Source: Craspedostauros australis
Taxonomy: Eukaryota > Bacillariophyta > Bacillariophyceae > Mastogloiales > Achnanthaceae
NCBI GenBank assembly: GCA_026770025.1
Contig: JAMXDE010000009.1
Location: 2,145,001 to 2,209,000, forward strand
DNA length: 64,000 bases
Direction: 5' to 3'
The notes beneath the pieces are model-generated. The model saw only the letters and a program-made list of their open reading frames with translations, ran no database searches and was not told the origin of the DNA. Each line of letters opens with the position of its first letter. Position 1 is the first letter of the stretch. Position numbers and translations under genes: made by a program. Below are positions 55,102 to 64,000 of this stretch, in pieces.

Positions 55102-55682
55102 TGTCGAGATGTACATGTGAGTATATGTCAAGATGTACGTGTATATGTGCATCGTTCACCCGCTATTCTCTCATGCACATTTGGACGGTATAACTATACT
55201 CGTGTCGATAGTATGCTGTGATTCGTCAGAATTACAGGGGAAATGGAACACACAAAAAGGGGCAAGATTTCTGGAGGAAATTTGCAAATAACGATTTCTG
55301 GAAGAATCAGAAGATCGCCCGTCCATGCATCAATGGTACCAAGAGAAGCTCGAGGTACTTCCCAACTAAACCTCAGATGGCGATATCATCTGACAGACTA
55401 CTGCATCACCAATGGAACATGACATCTGGAGAGCAGAAGGACGCTTACTGACGTCGACAGGATGTCAACATGTCACCACGTCGACATCTGTCTCCAAGTC
55501 AGAGCAGGAGGCGAAGATCCGATGACCGAAGGGCATCAAGATCATGGATACAGAAGGTGAACTTCAAATGGTAAGTACTCATGGAGTAGGAACCAGTAGG
55601 GAACGAACGGAGTGTCGAATGCGGAGTACGCATCGAACACGGAGTATCGTGTGGCATGAAGCACACGATATTGAGTGAGAGA
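55102..55682 (+). repeat. 3' LTR of E4, ends in the GA tract
   Basis: The first 581 bp of the LTR in element direction, following the AGGAAGGG tract and stopping after GAGTGAGAGA. The next base starts a family A LTR in the opposite direction. Confidence 0.9.
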
Positions 55683-55888
55683 TGTTGGCAAGTTCCGCTC
55701 ACGGTAACCTATGATCGTGGAAGATGGTGTTGGTTGATAGTCGTCTGTTTGCTATTTCATTACTTGGCTACTCCGATGCTCTCGGTGTACGCCCGTTCTC
55801 TTGCCCGATGCTCTCGGTGGTTCAATCTGTTTCGTAGATTCAATCTCCGACTATGAGTCGGTACGCGAGATCCTCTCTCGCTCCTCTC

Positions 55889-55951
<63 letters not shown>

Positions 55952-56514
55952 CATCATGCGCTTGTGCTACACGATACTCCGTGTTCGATGCGTACTCTGC
56001 ATCCGACACTCTGTTCATTCAGTACTGGCTTCTACTCCATGAGTACTTACCATTTGAAGTTCACCTTCAGTATCCATGATCTTCATGGGTCATCGCATCT
56101 TCGCCTCCTGCTCTGACTTGGAGACAGATGTCGACGTGGTGACATGTTGACATCCTGTCGATGTCAGTAGGCGTCCTTCTGCTCTCCAGATGTCACGTTC
56201 CATTGGTGATGAAGTAGTCTGTCAGATGATATCGTCATCTGAGGTTTAGTTGGGAAGTACCTCGAGATTCTCTTGGTACCATTGATGGATGGACGGACGA
56301 TTATTCCAATTCTCTCAGAAATCGTCAATTGCAAATTTCCTCCAGAAATCTTGCTCCTTTTCGTGTGTTCCATTTCCGCTGTGATTCTGACAAATCACAG
56401 CATACTATTGACACGAATGTAGTTATACCGTCCAAGTGCGTATGAGAGAATAACGGGTGAACGATGCACATATACTCGTACATCTCGACATATACTCACA
56501 TGTACATCTCGACA
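55683..56514 (-). repeat. Complete family A LTR with an expanded CT tract
   Basis: An 832-bp LTR with both ends present. The CT run at about 55893-55948 is much longer than in other copies. No family A internal sequence follows; family B-type sequence begins at 56515. Confidence 0.88.
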
Positions 56515-59500
56515 GGACGACGGACAGACTAAAGGCGTGACATGTTTTGAGATGATTGACGAACCAACATGGCGAACAATGGATGCGAAAGGGAGACTGG
56601 AGCACCGAAGTGTTCCAAGCACGTGGGTTGACCAGTCGAACCGAAACATCTATGCGAGAACGCTATCACTGTTGTATCAATCAGAACTCAGAACATGATT
56701 ACGTGACTGATAGAGAACCACCGAAGGAGAACAAAGCGCGGACTGGAATATCATCGAAGGACTGGACTGATCATGCCAGAACTCCATGTTCTGAACAAGT
56801 GTGACTACCAGTGAACATGTGAGAAGAGTGAGTGAACAACACGAAAGAGTGCACTGAATGAGTGATGGATGCCTGATGAGAAGAGAGTGAATCGAGCATT
56901 GGCATGCATGCATCTCAGGAGTGTAGGAGGGCACCTCTATGAACAAGTATGATGAAATGCACTTGTCATGAGCAGTGAGATGCGAATGAAGGAGAGGGTT
57001 TGTTACAATGATTGCAAGGGGCAACTACAGGGGGCCATCGGCATCATGGTGAGCAAACGAATTGAGGAGTTGAGAAATGAAGGTGTTGTTTTCACAGTTC
57101 TAAAACGGTACAGTTTAATAAGCATTAGACTATATCTATACCCCGAATTTCCAACACATATCCATGTTCAATCGAGATGTGGCAAGTCTAATGATTGACA
57201 CCACAGAAGGGAGAATGAGGCTGGATGAGTTCATCGCAGCAAGCCAACGAGTCGAAAGAGGAGATTGGAACGAGACGTCCGAGCATGCATACACAGCTAT
57301 GATGCTGGACCCTACTACCTTCGAGGAATGCTGGGATCATGCAGATCCAGCTAAGCGAAGGAAATGGCGGGAAGCCATCAATAAGGAATTCTACGATATG
57401 TTGAGACGAGGAGTCTGGCAGAAGATCAAGAAGAACGAGATGCCGAGGGATCGGCGATGTGTGAAGACGAAATGGGTCTTCAAGGAGAAGAGGAACGGAG
57501 TCTTCCGCGCCAGGTTGGTTGCCTGTGGATACTCGCAGATTGCTGGAGTAGATTTCTCCGCTCATCATGCGCCAGTGATCCATGACGCAACGTACCGAGT
57601 CATGCTGACTATGAAGATGCTGTTGAAGACAGACAGCATCATCATCGACTTCGAAACCGCCTTCCTGCACGGAGATCTCGAGGAGGAGATCTACATGCAG
57701 TGCCCCAAGGGAATGGAGCATGAACCGGACGAATGCCTGCTGCTAAAGAAGACCATCTACGGGTTGGTTCAGTGCGCAAGGCAGTGGAACAAGAAGCTTG
57801 TGGACATCCTGATCAAGCTTGGCTTCCGGCAGAGCAAGGTGGACCCATGCCTGATAAGTCGGAATCGGGAAGGGAACCTCGTCCTCATCGGAACGTACGT
57901 CGATGATTGCCTGTGCATCGGAAGCACCCTCGAGCTGAAGCGACTGGTGCAAGACATCAAACGCGAACGATTCGGAATCAAGATCGAGGATGGACTCGAA
58001 GACTACTTGAGTTGCCGGATCGAATTCAACGAGAGCGAAACCAACTGCTGGGTGAACCAGCCACACATCATCAAGAACATCACGGATACATTCAAGAGCA
58101 ACGTGATGAAGCTTCAACGATACGGAACCCCAGGCACACCAGGCCAAGGGATCCAGAGGAACAGCGAAGCACCCAAGGTCGACAAGGATCGACATAGCAG
58201 ATACCGCAGTGGAGTGGGCATGCTGCTATACCTGGTGAAGCATTCGAGACCAGACATCGCGAATGCAGTCCAAGAACTCACGAAGGTGTTGGATGGAACA
58301 ACGACCACAGCATACAAGGAGATGCTGAGAGTGATGAAGTTCGTGTCGGACACGAGAGAATACGGATTGAGGATGGAGCCCAAGCCGTTGAACAACAACG
58401 CATGGAAGATCGTGGTGTACACCAACAGCGAGTTCGCTGGAGACAAGGACAACCGCATCAGCGTTGGAGGACATCTGGTCCTACTGCAAGGCGTGCCCAT
58501 CATCTGGAGATCGAAGGTGCAACGCAGCGTGACATTGAGCTCGACTGAGGCCGAGTACGTCGCACTGTCAGAAGCTGGAAAGGAGATCCGCTTTTTGACT
58601 CAACTGATGGAGGACATCGGGTTGAAGATGGAGAAACCTGCAGATGTGATGGTCGACAACGTGGGGGCGATCTTCATCGCCACCAATCCATCGACATCAG
58701 CGAGAACGAGACACATCGATATACGCAACCACTTCATCAGAGAGCTGATTGCTAACAAGGAGGCGAGAGCTCGATTCGTGAAGTCAGAGGATAACATCTC
58801 CAACGGTTTCACGAAGAACACAAAGAAGGAGATCTACGATCGGCACAAGGGGAGCATCATTCAGCCCAGATCAGCATTGGACTGAATACGGTGGATGATA
58901 TGGTTGGAGCGGCAATGGAAGGGTGTCAGGAATCGGGTGTTCTGAAACACCATATTGCCGCACCTCCCAAGAGTAAGGAGCCGAACGTCGGGATATTCTA
59001 CATTATCGCAACTCCCACGTTTGATCATTGTGACAGAAAAATGTGAGCTGCACATGTTCTGATGACGGAGAACGACACGTGCCGAATGCGAACCGTACCT
59101 TGGCGTTCGTGACCTCAATGCAGGAATGCCAATCACACGTGAATGTCGCAGGGGGCAGGGATGTTGGAATCGTGACCAACATCACGATACGAGCGACTAC
59201 GGCCCCCATGTCGCAACCAATGAGAAAAGAGTACTGGAGGAAGGCCGATGTCACGAAGTGTGAGATGGTCTGTGAACGAACCTGGTATGAGGAACTTCCA
59301 GGAAGCCGGTGAAGTAATCGGCGAAGTAAGCGGAGAAACGACAGGAGAAACATCGGAGAAGCATCGGAGATGATCGGAGATGTGAGATGGTCGAGGAGCT
59401 GAATGAGCTCCCAACCAAGATGTTCCCGTGACGAATGGGAGACCGTGATCTGGTTGAATGGACCGACCTGTGTGATGCCTACGACTCGGCGATGTCTAAG

Positions 59501-59752
59501 GCATCGAAACTATCAGCGGAGGACAACGTGCTTGTGTGCACGGACATGGGGTACTCGGTGGTGCTTGCATGTCCATGGTGAATTTGCGATGAATGCAAGA
59601 TGGATATGTGCTAGAGCAACAGAGGGACCTATGGAGATCTCAGGAGGAGATCGAACTTTGCAATTGAGAGCAATGAAGAGCTCACAGTTCAGAGAAGTAG
59701 ATTCTAACAAACGATTAGCTTTCTACTATCACACCACCCCGGATTTCCAACA
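56515..59752 (+). mobile_element. E7: short, incomplete Copia element related to family B
   Basis: Left LTR-like part from 56515 to 57156, ending CCCGAATTTCCAACA; its beginning is absent next to the family A LTR. It is followed at once by the reverse transcriptase to RNase H half of pol (open frame of about 573 residues, 57164-58885), with KWVFKEKRNGVFRARLVACGYSQ, TYVDDCLCIG, SEFAGDKDNR and SSTEAEYVALSEAGKE. The 3' LTR is 58924-59752 after a GGAAGGG tract. Gag, protease and integrase are absent, so the copy is broken. The two LTR parts resemble each other poorly, so the copy is old or mixed. Confidence 0.78.
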
Positions 59753-60054
59753 ATTGGTGTCATGCTTGATGCCCTTTTCTGAAGTGTTCTAGTCCGCAGG
59801 AGGCACGTGTCCTATTCTCCAGATGGGGTGATCACGGACCTGCTGGTCATCGATCTTTCCCCTAAGACGTCGTTGTTTGGATCGTCGCGATGCCATGTTT
59901 GATGTTGGGACATCCTGTTGGCGATGTCGCGGCTTTTTCTTGATTCAGATAGGACAGGCTGTTTTCCTCTGTAAGACTGAGATCAGTCACGTGGGTCTTG
60001 ACTCACGGGTGTGATAGATAAGACTCAAACGTGTATTGAATAATATTCAAAGGT
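59753..60054. other. Spacer without a recognised gene
   Basis: About 300 bp between the E7 LTR and the family B-like remnant. Only a short AT-rich repeat (TGAATAATATTC, GATGAATAATG) is visible near 60035-60067. Confidence 0.45.
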
Positions 60055-60126
60055 GTGATGAATAATGTTGGGGGAGGTGCGGCAATCATAGATATCTCGA
60101 CAAAGTCGTACCCTCGATTCCTAACG
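60055..60126 (-). repeat. Small remnant of a family B-like LTR start
   Basis: On the minus strand it reads TAGGAATCGAGGGTACGACT followed by ATTGCCGCACCTCCC. This resembles the beginning of the E5 and E7 LTRs (TGTCAGGAATCGGGGGTACG). Only about 70 bp match. The 160 bp between it and the right arm hold nothing recognised. Confidence 0.5.
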
Positions 60127-60464
60127 GAACAACATCTTGTCATCATCTCATAATCTGAGAGTTCAATCAACTCGACAACACCCAATCTAAATCGACAACT
60201 AACGATTACAATTACCTCCAAACCAGAGCCCACGATCTCACCACTGCACACGTCTTGCTAACAGTGCTGACATCTGGAACCAATATCACAAATACATCAT
60301 TCGAAATACCTTTATGTCTACCGCACAATAACTGTCTCAAAGTGTACTATACGATCTATGGAGGCACTGTAACATGGACGATGCTAAACTCTCGCCCTGG
60401 GACGTGTATGCCACACTAGAGCACGGACCCACCCCAATCGACCTTTGCTCGTCGCTCGTACTGC

Positions 60465-61742
60465 CTACTCTTCGATCTTCATCATTTGACGGATCTTGCG
60501 CTTCAGAGATCCATCTCCCACGCCGTCACAAGCGGAGAAGTATTGGTTCACGCTGCGGTCGGGGTCAAGGAAGAGCGGGGCGTTGTTGTACTCATTGTAC
60601 AGCGACTCATTGGCCTCCATGCGCCGAATCAGATCGAGCGCTTCATCTGGTCTGGTGACGTCGTAGTAGACGAACGACTTTGGATTGAAGATGTCGTGAA
60701 CGATGCGGGAACCTGTGTAGATCGGCAGGCATCCGCCGAGGAAGCCGTTCATCAACTTCTCGGTGATGTATCCCGCCTGGCCAACCACATTTTCCATGAC
60801 CAAGCAGTATTTGTATTGACCCATCGTCTGGAAGTTGTTGCTGAAGCTCTGCCTGCCTCCCAGCGCGGTGTCGGGAAATAGACTGTTGTTGCGCATCGGC
60901 ACGTTGGGCTTGCACTGGCCGTGATAGACATCGAGGAATTCCGACAACCGTCGTGCGGCCTCGTCGCGAAAGTCGACGCAGTGGCCGTTCTTGTACAGCA
61001 CGCCATTGATTTGACGCGTGGAGTTTCGGCGCACGCCAATCTCCGGGTGCAAGATCGGATCCACGTCGGGCGAGGGCCTGGCCTGCGCCATTCCCGTCAT
61101 GAAATGCATCTGGTACGAGTTGTCTCGCTGCAGATGCGAGACGGGACCGATTTGATAGAAGCGGTCGCCGATGTCCTGCGGCGAGAACCTTGCCCAAATA
61201 TCGCCGTACGACTCGGCGTTGTAGAACAGGATCTTGCCGGGACGCTGGCTGTCAGGCTTCCGCTTGGCTCCCTCACCCCACAGCATGTTGCCGCTTCCCG
61301 GCAGTTGGGCGTGCATACCGAACACCACAACGTCGTTGGGAGTCAGCGGCGTCTCCTCCTTCCAATCGCCGCTGAAATTAAAGTCGGGGAACAGGCACTT
61401 CGTGATGGCCTTGCTCCAGGCCCCGGTCACGTAGACCCGACCCGGTTCCATCAGCATCCTGGGTGTGTGCTCGGATGATTCGACCACTTCGGCTTGGTGC
61501 CTCGCGGTACCTTCTGCATGATCGGCCGTCGAGTTCATGGCGCACTCTGGACCAACGTACTCCTGCATGGTCGTGGTGGAGAAGATCATCCCGGTGCGCG
61601 TGTTCCCAAGCACCAAGTTGATGATGACGATAACGATGAGCACGGCAAAGGATGATGGCTGCAACCATGAGTTGCTCTTCGTCTTTCGAGACGCTCGCCG
61701 TGTCCTTCCTTCATCCGCGTCTGTTGGGTTTGGTTCACCCAT
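60465..61742 (-). CDS. GT10-type fucosyltransferase, gene 2 (type II Golgi membrane protein)
   Basis: Start chosen at the ATG equivalent to gene 1 (61742); another ATG lies one codon upstream. It gives 425 residues. The layout equals gene 1: a basic N-terminus, one membrane anchor (SSFAVLIVIVIINLVLG), a stem, and a catalytic region with QYKYCLVMENVVGQAGYITEKLMNG and GGCLPIYTGSRIVHD. By eye about 35 residues differ from gene 1, mostly in the stem and mid-region. The gene 1 stem stretch RESNSSVITK is AWSKAITK here, which removes one N-glycosylation sequon and two residues. Key signature residues are unchanged, so it is likely active. It would act in Golgi fucosylation. Acceptor and linkage are unknown. 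Confidence 0.77.
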   Translation of the reverse strand: MGEPNPTDADEGRTRRASRKTKSNSWLQPSSFAVLIVIVIINLVLGNTRTGMIFSTTTMQEYVGPECAMNSTADHAEGTARHQAEVVESSEHTPRMLMEPGRVYVTGAWSKAITKCLFPDFNFSGDWKEETPLTPNDVVVFGMHAQLPGSGNMLWGEGAKRKPDSQRPGKILFYNAESYGDIWARFSPQDIGDRFYQIGPVSHLQRDNSYQMHFMTGMAQARPSPDVDPILHPEIGVRRNSTRQINGVLYKNGHCVDFRDEAARRLSEFLDVYHGQCKPNVPMRNNSLFPDTALGGRQSFSNNFQTMGQYKYCLVMENVVGQAGYITEKLMNGFLGGCLPIYTGSRIVHDIFNPKSFVYYDVTRPDEALDLIRRMEANESLYNEYNNAPLFLDPDRSVNQYFSACDGVGDGSLKRKIRQMMKIEE

Positions 61743-61863
61743 CATGCCATGTCGCAAACCAGCAGGATCTCTGTATGGAGCCGAGTCGGCGAATGTGAGT
61801 ATGGAAGTGTGTGTGGGAACAAGAGGAAGAGGAAGGGCAGGAGGAGGAGTATTGGAACGTAGG

Positions 61864-61871
61864 TATGTATA
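61864..61871 (-). promoter_or_regulatory. Possible TATA-like box of fucosyltransferase gene 2
   Basis: TATACATA on the minus strand at the same distance from the start codon as in gene 1. Weak, by motif and conservation between arms only. Confidence 0.25.
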
Positions 61872-61984
61872 GTGAGTGGTACGTAACTTGATGTAATTGA
61901 TCGGTCGAGAGGATTCTGGCTATTCCATGTTGTTGTGTTTTGCTCCTTTCTGTGATGTTCTCCCGAACTCTCGTACTACTTCGA

Positions 61985-62141
61985 CCAGGAAGGATTCAAC
62001 CATCACGCCGACCAGGCGGAAATGTGTCCGCCGGCCATGCCCAACGGACAGAGCAGCGGTAAAATCCAACATACTTATTAATGTCTCTTTTCGTCCAACA
62101 GGAAAAATAGATCCGGGTTCTTCCCATCAAGTGACATCAAT
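61985..62141 (+). repeat. Repeat X, right part
   Basis: From AGGAAGGATTCAACC to GTGACATCAAT it matches the reverse complement of 12134-12289 with only one or two differences seen, at its very start. It begins exactly at the outer end of the right fucosyltransferase arm. Confidence 0.85.
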
Positions 62142-62640
62142 AGGGAGATATCGCATGTAATTTGATGAGTCCCAGGGTCCAAAATAACCTGATAGAGACA
62201 TTTATTTTGGGGGGTGGATGAGAATTTCGCTTCTTCAAATTACATGCCATGTCAAACGAAACTTTCGTTTGACATGGCATGTAATTTGAAGAGTCCCGCC
62301 AAATACGAACTCCACGCGGAAGTAAACTGAATTGACAATTTTTTATCCAATCAGAAGCGTACATGTTTCTTCGGTTCGCATCTTCATTGTTCTTGAATTG
62401 TCTTGTTTCTTTCCTAGACTAACGTTGATGTGAACGGTTCGAGTCAGCCATGTTGCAGCATGCACGAAGCTGATCCTGGCCTCTGCGCAGGCCTTGTCCT
62501 CAGGCAACCAATTCCACACATGTCGAGACATGTTTTGGAGAAGTCGTCGTTGTTGTTTACCACATTGATTATAGTCTTTAACTATGCGCCGTGGGCGCTT
62601 TGTGTCGCCTCGTTTTTCTGAATGAGTCATCTGGCAGGAA
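62142..62640. other. Non-coding spacer with hairpin-forming sequence
   Basis: No gene is supported. A motif CATGTAATTTGATGAGTCCC at about 62154-62173 recurs as CATGTAATTTGAAGAGTCCC at 62278-62297, the end of the palindrome. A G run lies near 62209-62214. Confidence 0.5.
62232..62292. repeat. Perfect 61-bp palindrome (30-bp arms, 1-nt spacer)
   Basis: Arms 62232-62261 and 62263-62292 are exact reverse complements around a single C at 62262. The arm contains ATTACATGCCATGTCAAACG. It could form a very stable hairpin in DNA or RNA. It may be a fold-back element. Confidence 0.93.
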
Positions 62641-62739
62641 TGGATGATGTTGGGGAAGCTGCTGTCCTTGTGGTGTATTCGATTGTGTGCATTAGATAGC
62701 GTGCATTCGATAGTGTAGGTGTAGTTAGAGCATGCATGT

Positions 62740-64000
62740 TACGCTTGGCGTCACTGGACGTCAACGGCAGGAGACGGGGCGGCACCCACACGGTCAGCTT
62801 CGGGGCTCCAGCTCTATTCTGGCACTCAAGGAAGAGCTGGGAACGGGCAGATCTATTTTCCAGTACCCCTTCGACAGTGTGGGCCACTGTGCCACACAGT
62901 GCTGGGTGACGGGGCTATGGCAACAACTCCAAGACACCATCATCCGGATTTACGAGACGACGACAGCGAAGGTCCAACAGGAAGGAGACAGCTTCCTCAC
63001 GGATATCTGGCTGGAACAAAGCATCAAAGAAGCACAGCTCCGTCACCTGAACATGGTACGCCAGAAGTTGGGAGTGCTACGCTTGTCCGACATTGTATCG
63101 GCCAACGGCACAAGGATACTCGGCGAGGCTCACGACGGCACCATGGCGTCTTGCATACCCAAGCGCTGGGCCAACCAGCTGGAGCGACTACCAAGCGGAT
63201 GGTGGCAAGAATGGCAACACTGGTGCAAGTCCATGTGTTTTCGAGGCCTTCTCCTGCACGAGCCGCTCGGTAGGTGGTACCGCAACGATGGGTCCTGGCG
63301 GTGGTGGAAGGATACCTACGGCCATGATATATTCGACACGGGGACACAGCCCCTACAGCGATATTCGCTTCGTCGAAACAGCAGAACCCGCAGGCAGCTC
63401 TACTCTTGGCGAGGGACAGCAGACAGTCTCCCAACAGGAGCCAAACGTGTCTCGGTGACTCTCACGGAAACCGGCATGATGTGGGACGGCTTCGTCGGAT
63501 TGGCACAGCCAATCGATGAGCGCGAAGAACCCTACGACCCAGTGGAGAATCTGCAAGGCGAACTGAGTCTTGAGGAGGCCAAGTGCGCTGCACGGAGATC
63601 CCAGCTGCTCGTGGTGAGTGACAGATCATTCAAAGATTCCAGAGGGACCGCGGCTTCTATTCTGTACGACGAGGCGACGACGGCAAGCATGACGTGCCAG
63701 ACGTTCGTCCCGAGCCCGTCCGAAGCGCAAAGTGCTTACAGAAGCGAACTCGCGGGAATCTGGGCGTCGCTTACCGTGATAGCCAGGAAGCGAGGTCTGG
63801 ACGCCTCATGTGCGATTACCATTGCACTTGACGGCAAGCAGGCGATGTTGCAGGCCCAAGAGGATGGACTACGCCCGGGCCAACGCGACTGGGATGTCCT
63901 GACTGAGATTTGAGAGCTGCGGCACAGGATTCTGGCGATACTGCACTGGAAGTGGGTGAAAGGCCACCAGGATGACACTGGCAAGCAACTGACAACGCTG
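62740..64000 (+). mobile_element. LINE-type retrotransposon, 3' part of reverse transcriptase with RNase H
   Basis: A frame open from about 62732 to 63913 reads the C-terminal part of a diatom-type non-LTR reverse transcriptase (WVTGLWQQLQDTI, LNMVRQKLGVLRLSDIVSANG, SWRWWKDTYG), then an RNase H domain (LLVVSDRSFKDSRGTAAS, SAYRSELAGIWASL, ITIALDGKQA). After one stop codon at 63911-63913 the same frame continues with LHWKWVKGHQDDTGKQL, the conserved HQD end of RNase H, to the window edge. The SDGS-type first motif reads SDRS here. The 5' part (endonuclease and RT core) is missing. It is a truncated and probably dead copy. Confidence 0.72.

Larger units (their letters stand above)
39951..55682 (+). 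mobile_element. E4: broken Copia element, family A, with two insertions inside
   Basis: It has a 5' LTR at 39951-40718, then Gag with both zinc knuckles, the linker, protease, integrase, reverse transcriptase and RNase H in plus direction, and a 3' LTR from 55102 that stops at 55682 in its GA tract. A 713-bp sequence (42958-43670) and element E5 (43957-51339) are inserted within it. Apart from these insertions it has about three breaks. Its pol half is nearly the same as E1-E3. Confidence 0.88.
60287..61984 (-). repeat. Right inverted arm (1.70 kb) carrying fucosyltransferase gene 2
   Basis: The reverse complement of 23621-25320 with scattered differences. It ends outward at CTACTTCGA and is followed by the second part of repeat X. 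It contains gene 2 with its full 5' and 3' flanks. Confidence 0.9.

Noticed and set aside
23621-61984. A Polinton-like or giant-virus-derived element, suggested by the long inverted arms
   Set aside because: No capsid, packaging ATPase, protein-primed polymerase or adenovirus-like protease is present. The interior is Copia sequence and the arms hold host-type glycosyltransferases.
61985-62141. X as an exon or untranslated leader of the fucosyltransferase genes
   Set aside because: The two genes have different X halves upstream, and the conserved upstream region stops at the arm border, so X is not a shared gene part.

Overview
The window looks like nuclear DNA of a diatom, probably a pennate one. 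It has no prokaryotic gene organisation and is packed with Ty1/Copia LTR retrotransposons whose pol motifs resemble diatom lineages. It also holds 3' ends of the LINE-type reverse transcriptase common in diatoms, a tyrosine-recombinase-like gene of a type I recall as multicopy in diatoms, and two host-type GT10 fucosyltransferase genes. The assignment rests on recalled protein motifs, not on a search.

Layout. Positions 1-12,133: a 410-bp copy of the N-terminal part of a recombinase-like gene, a whole Copia element of family A (411-8272, minus), an LTR fragment of family B, a LINE 3' end with a (TTA)n tail, a fuller broken copy of the recombinase-like gene (9364-10410, minus) and two old family A LTRs. 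Positions 12,134-23,620: a repeat here called X, three arrays of one 20-bp minisatellite, a strongly decayed Copia (family D) and a very young, whole CoDi-like Copia (family C, 16721-23374) inserted inside the minisatellite. Positions 23,621-61,984: a 38.4-kb unit bounded by 1.70-kb inverted arms. Each arm carries one complete fucosyltransferase gene with its 5' and 3' flanks. The 35 kb between the arms is almost all nested Copia elements: E2, E3 and E4 of family A, E5 of family B inside E4, and E7, a short family B relative. Positions 61,985-64,000: the other part of X, a perfect 61-bp palindrome and the 3' part of a LINE reverse transcriptase with an RNase H domain.

How parts relate. The two fucosyltransferases are about 92% identical in protein by eye and face inward with the same upstream sequence, so they probably share regulation and a Golgi role in glycan fucosylation. 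An uninterrupted copy of X at 12.1-12.3 kb runs across the point where the two arms begin, so the inverted pair looks like one unit placed into X. That could be an unusual mobile or rearranged unit with host genes as terminal inverted repeats. Relative ages from LTR pairs: E6 youngest (one LTR difference seen in 288 bp), E5 next (about 1%), E1 older (about 4-5%), family D oldest. Two family A LTR pieces about 15 kb apart stop at the same point of the LTR, in its CT tract, which suggests a 15.7-kb inversion.

No rRNA, tRNA, CRISPR array or capsid or envelope gene was seen. Host genes with introns could be missed in the short spacers.
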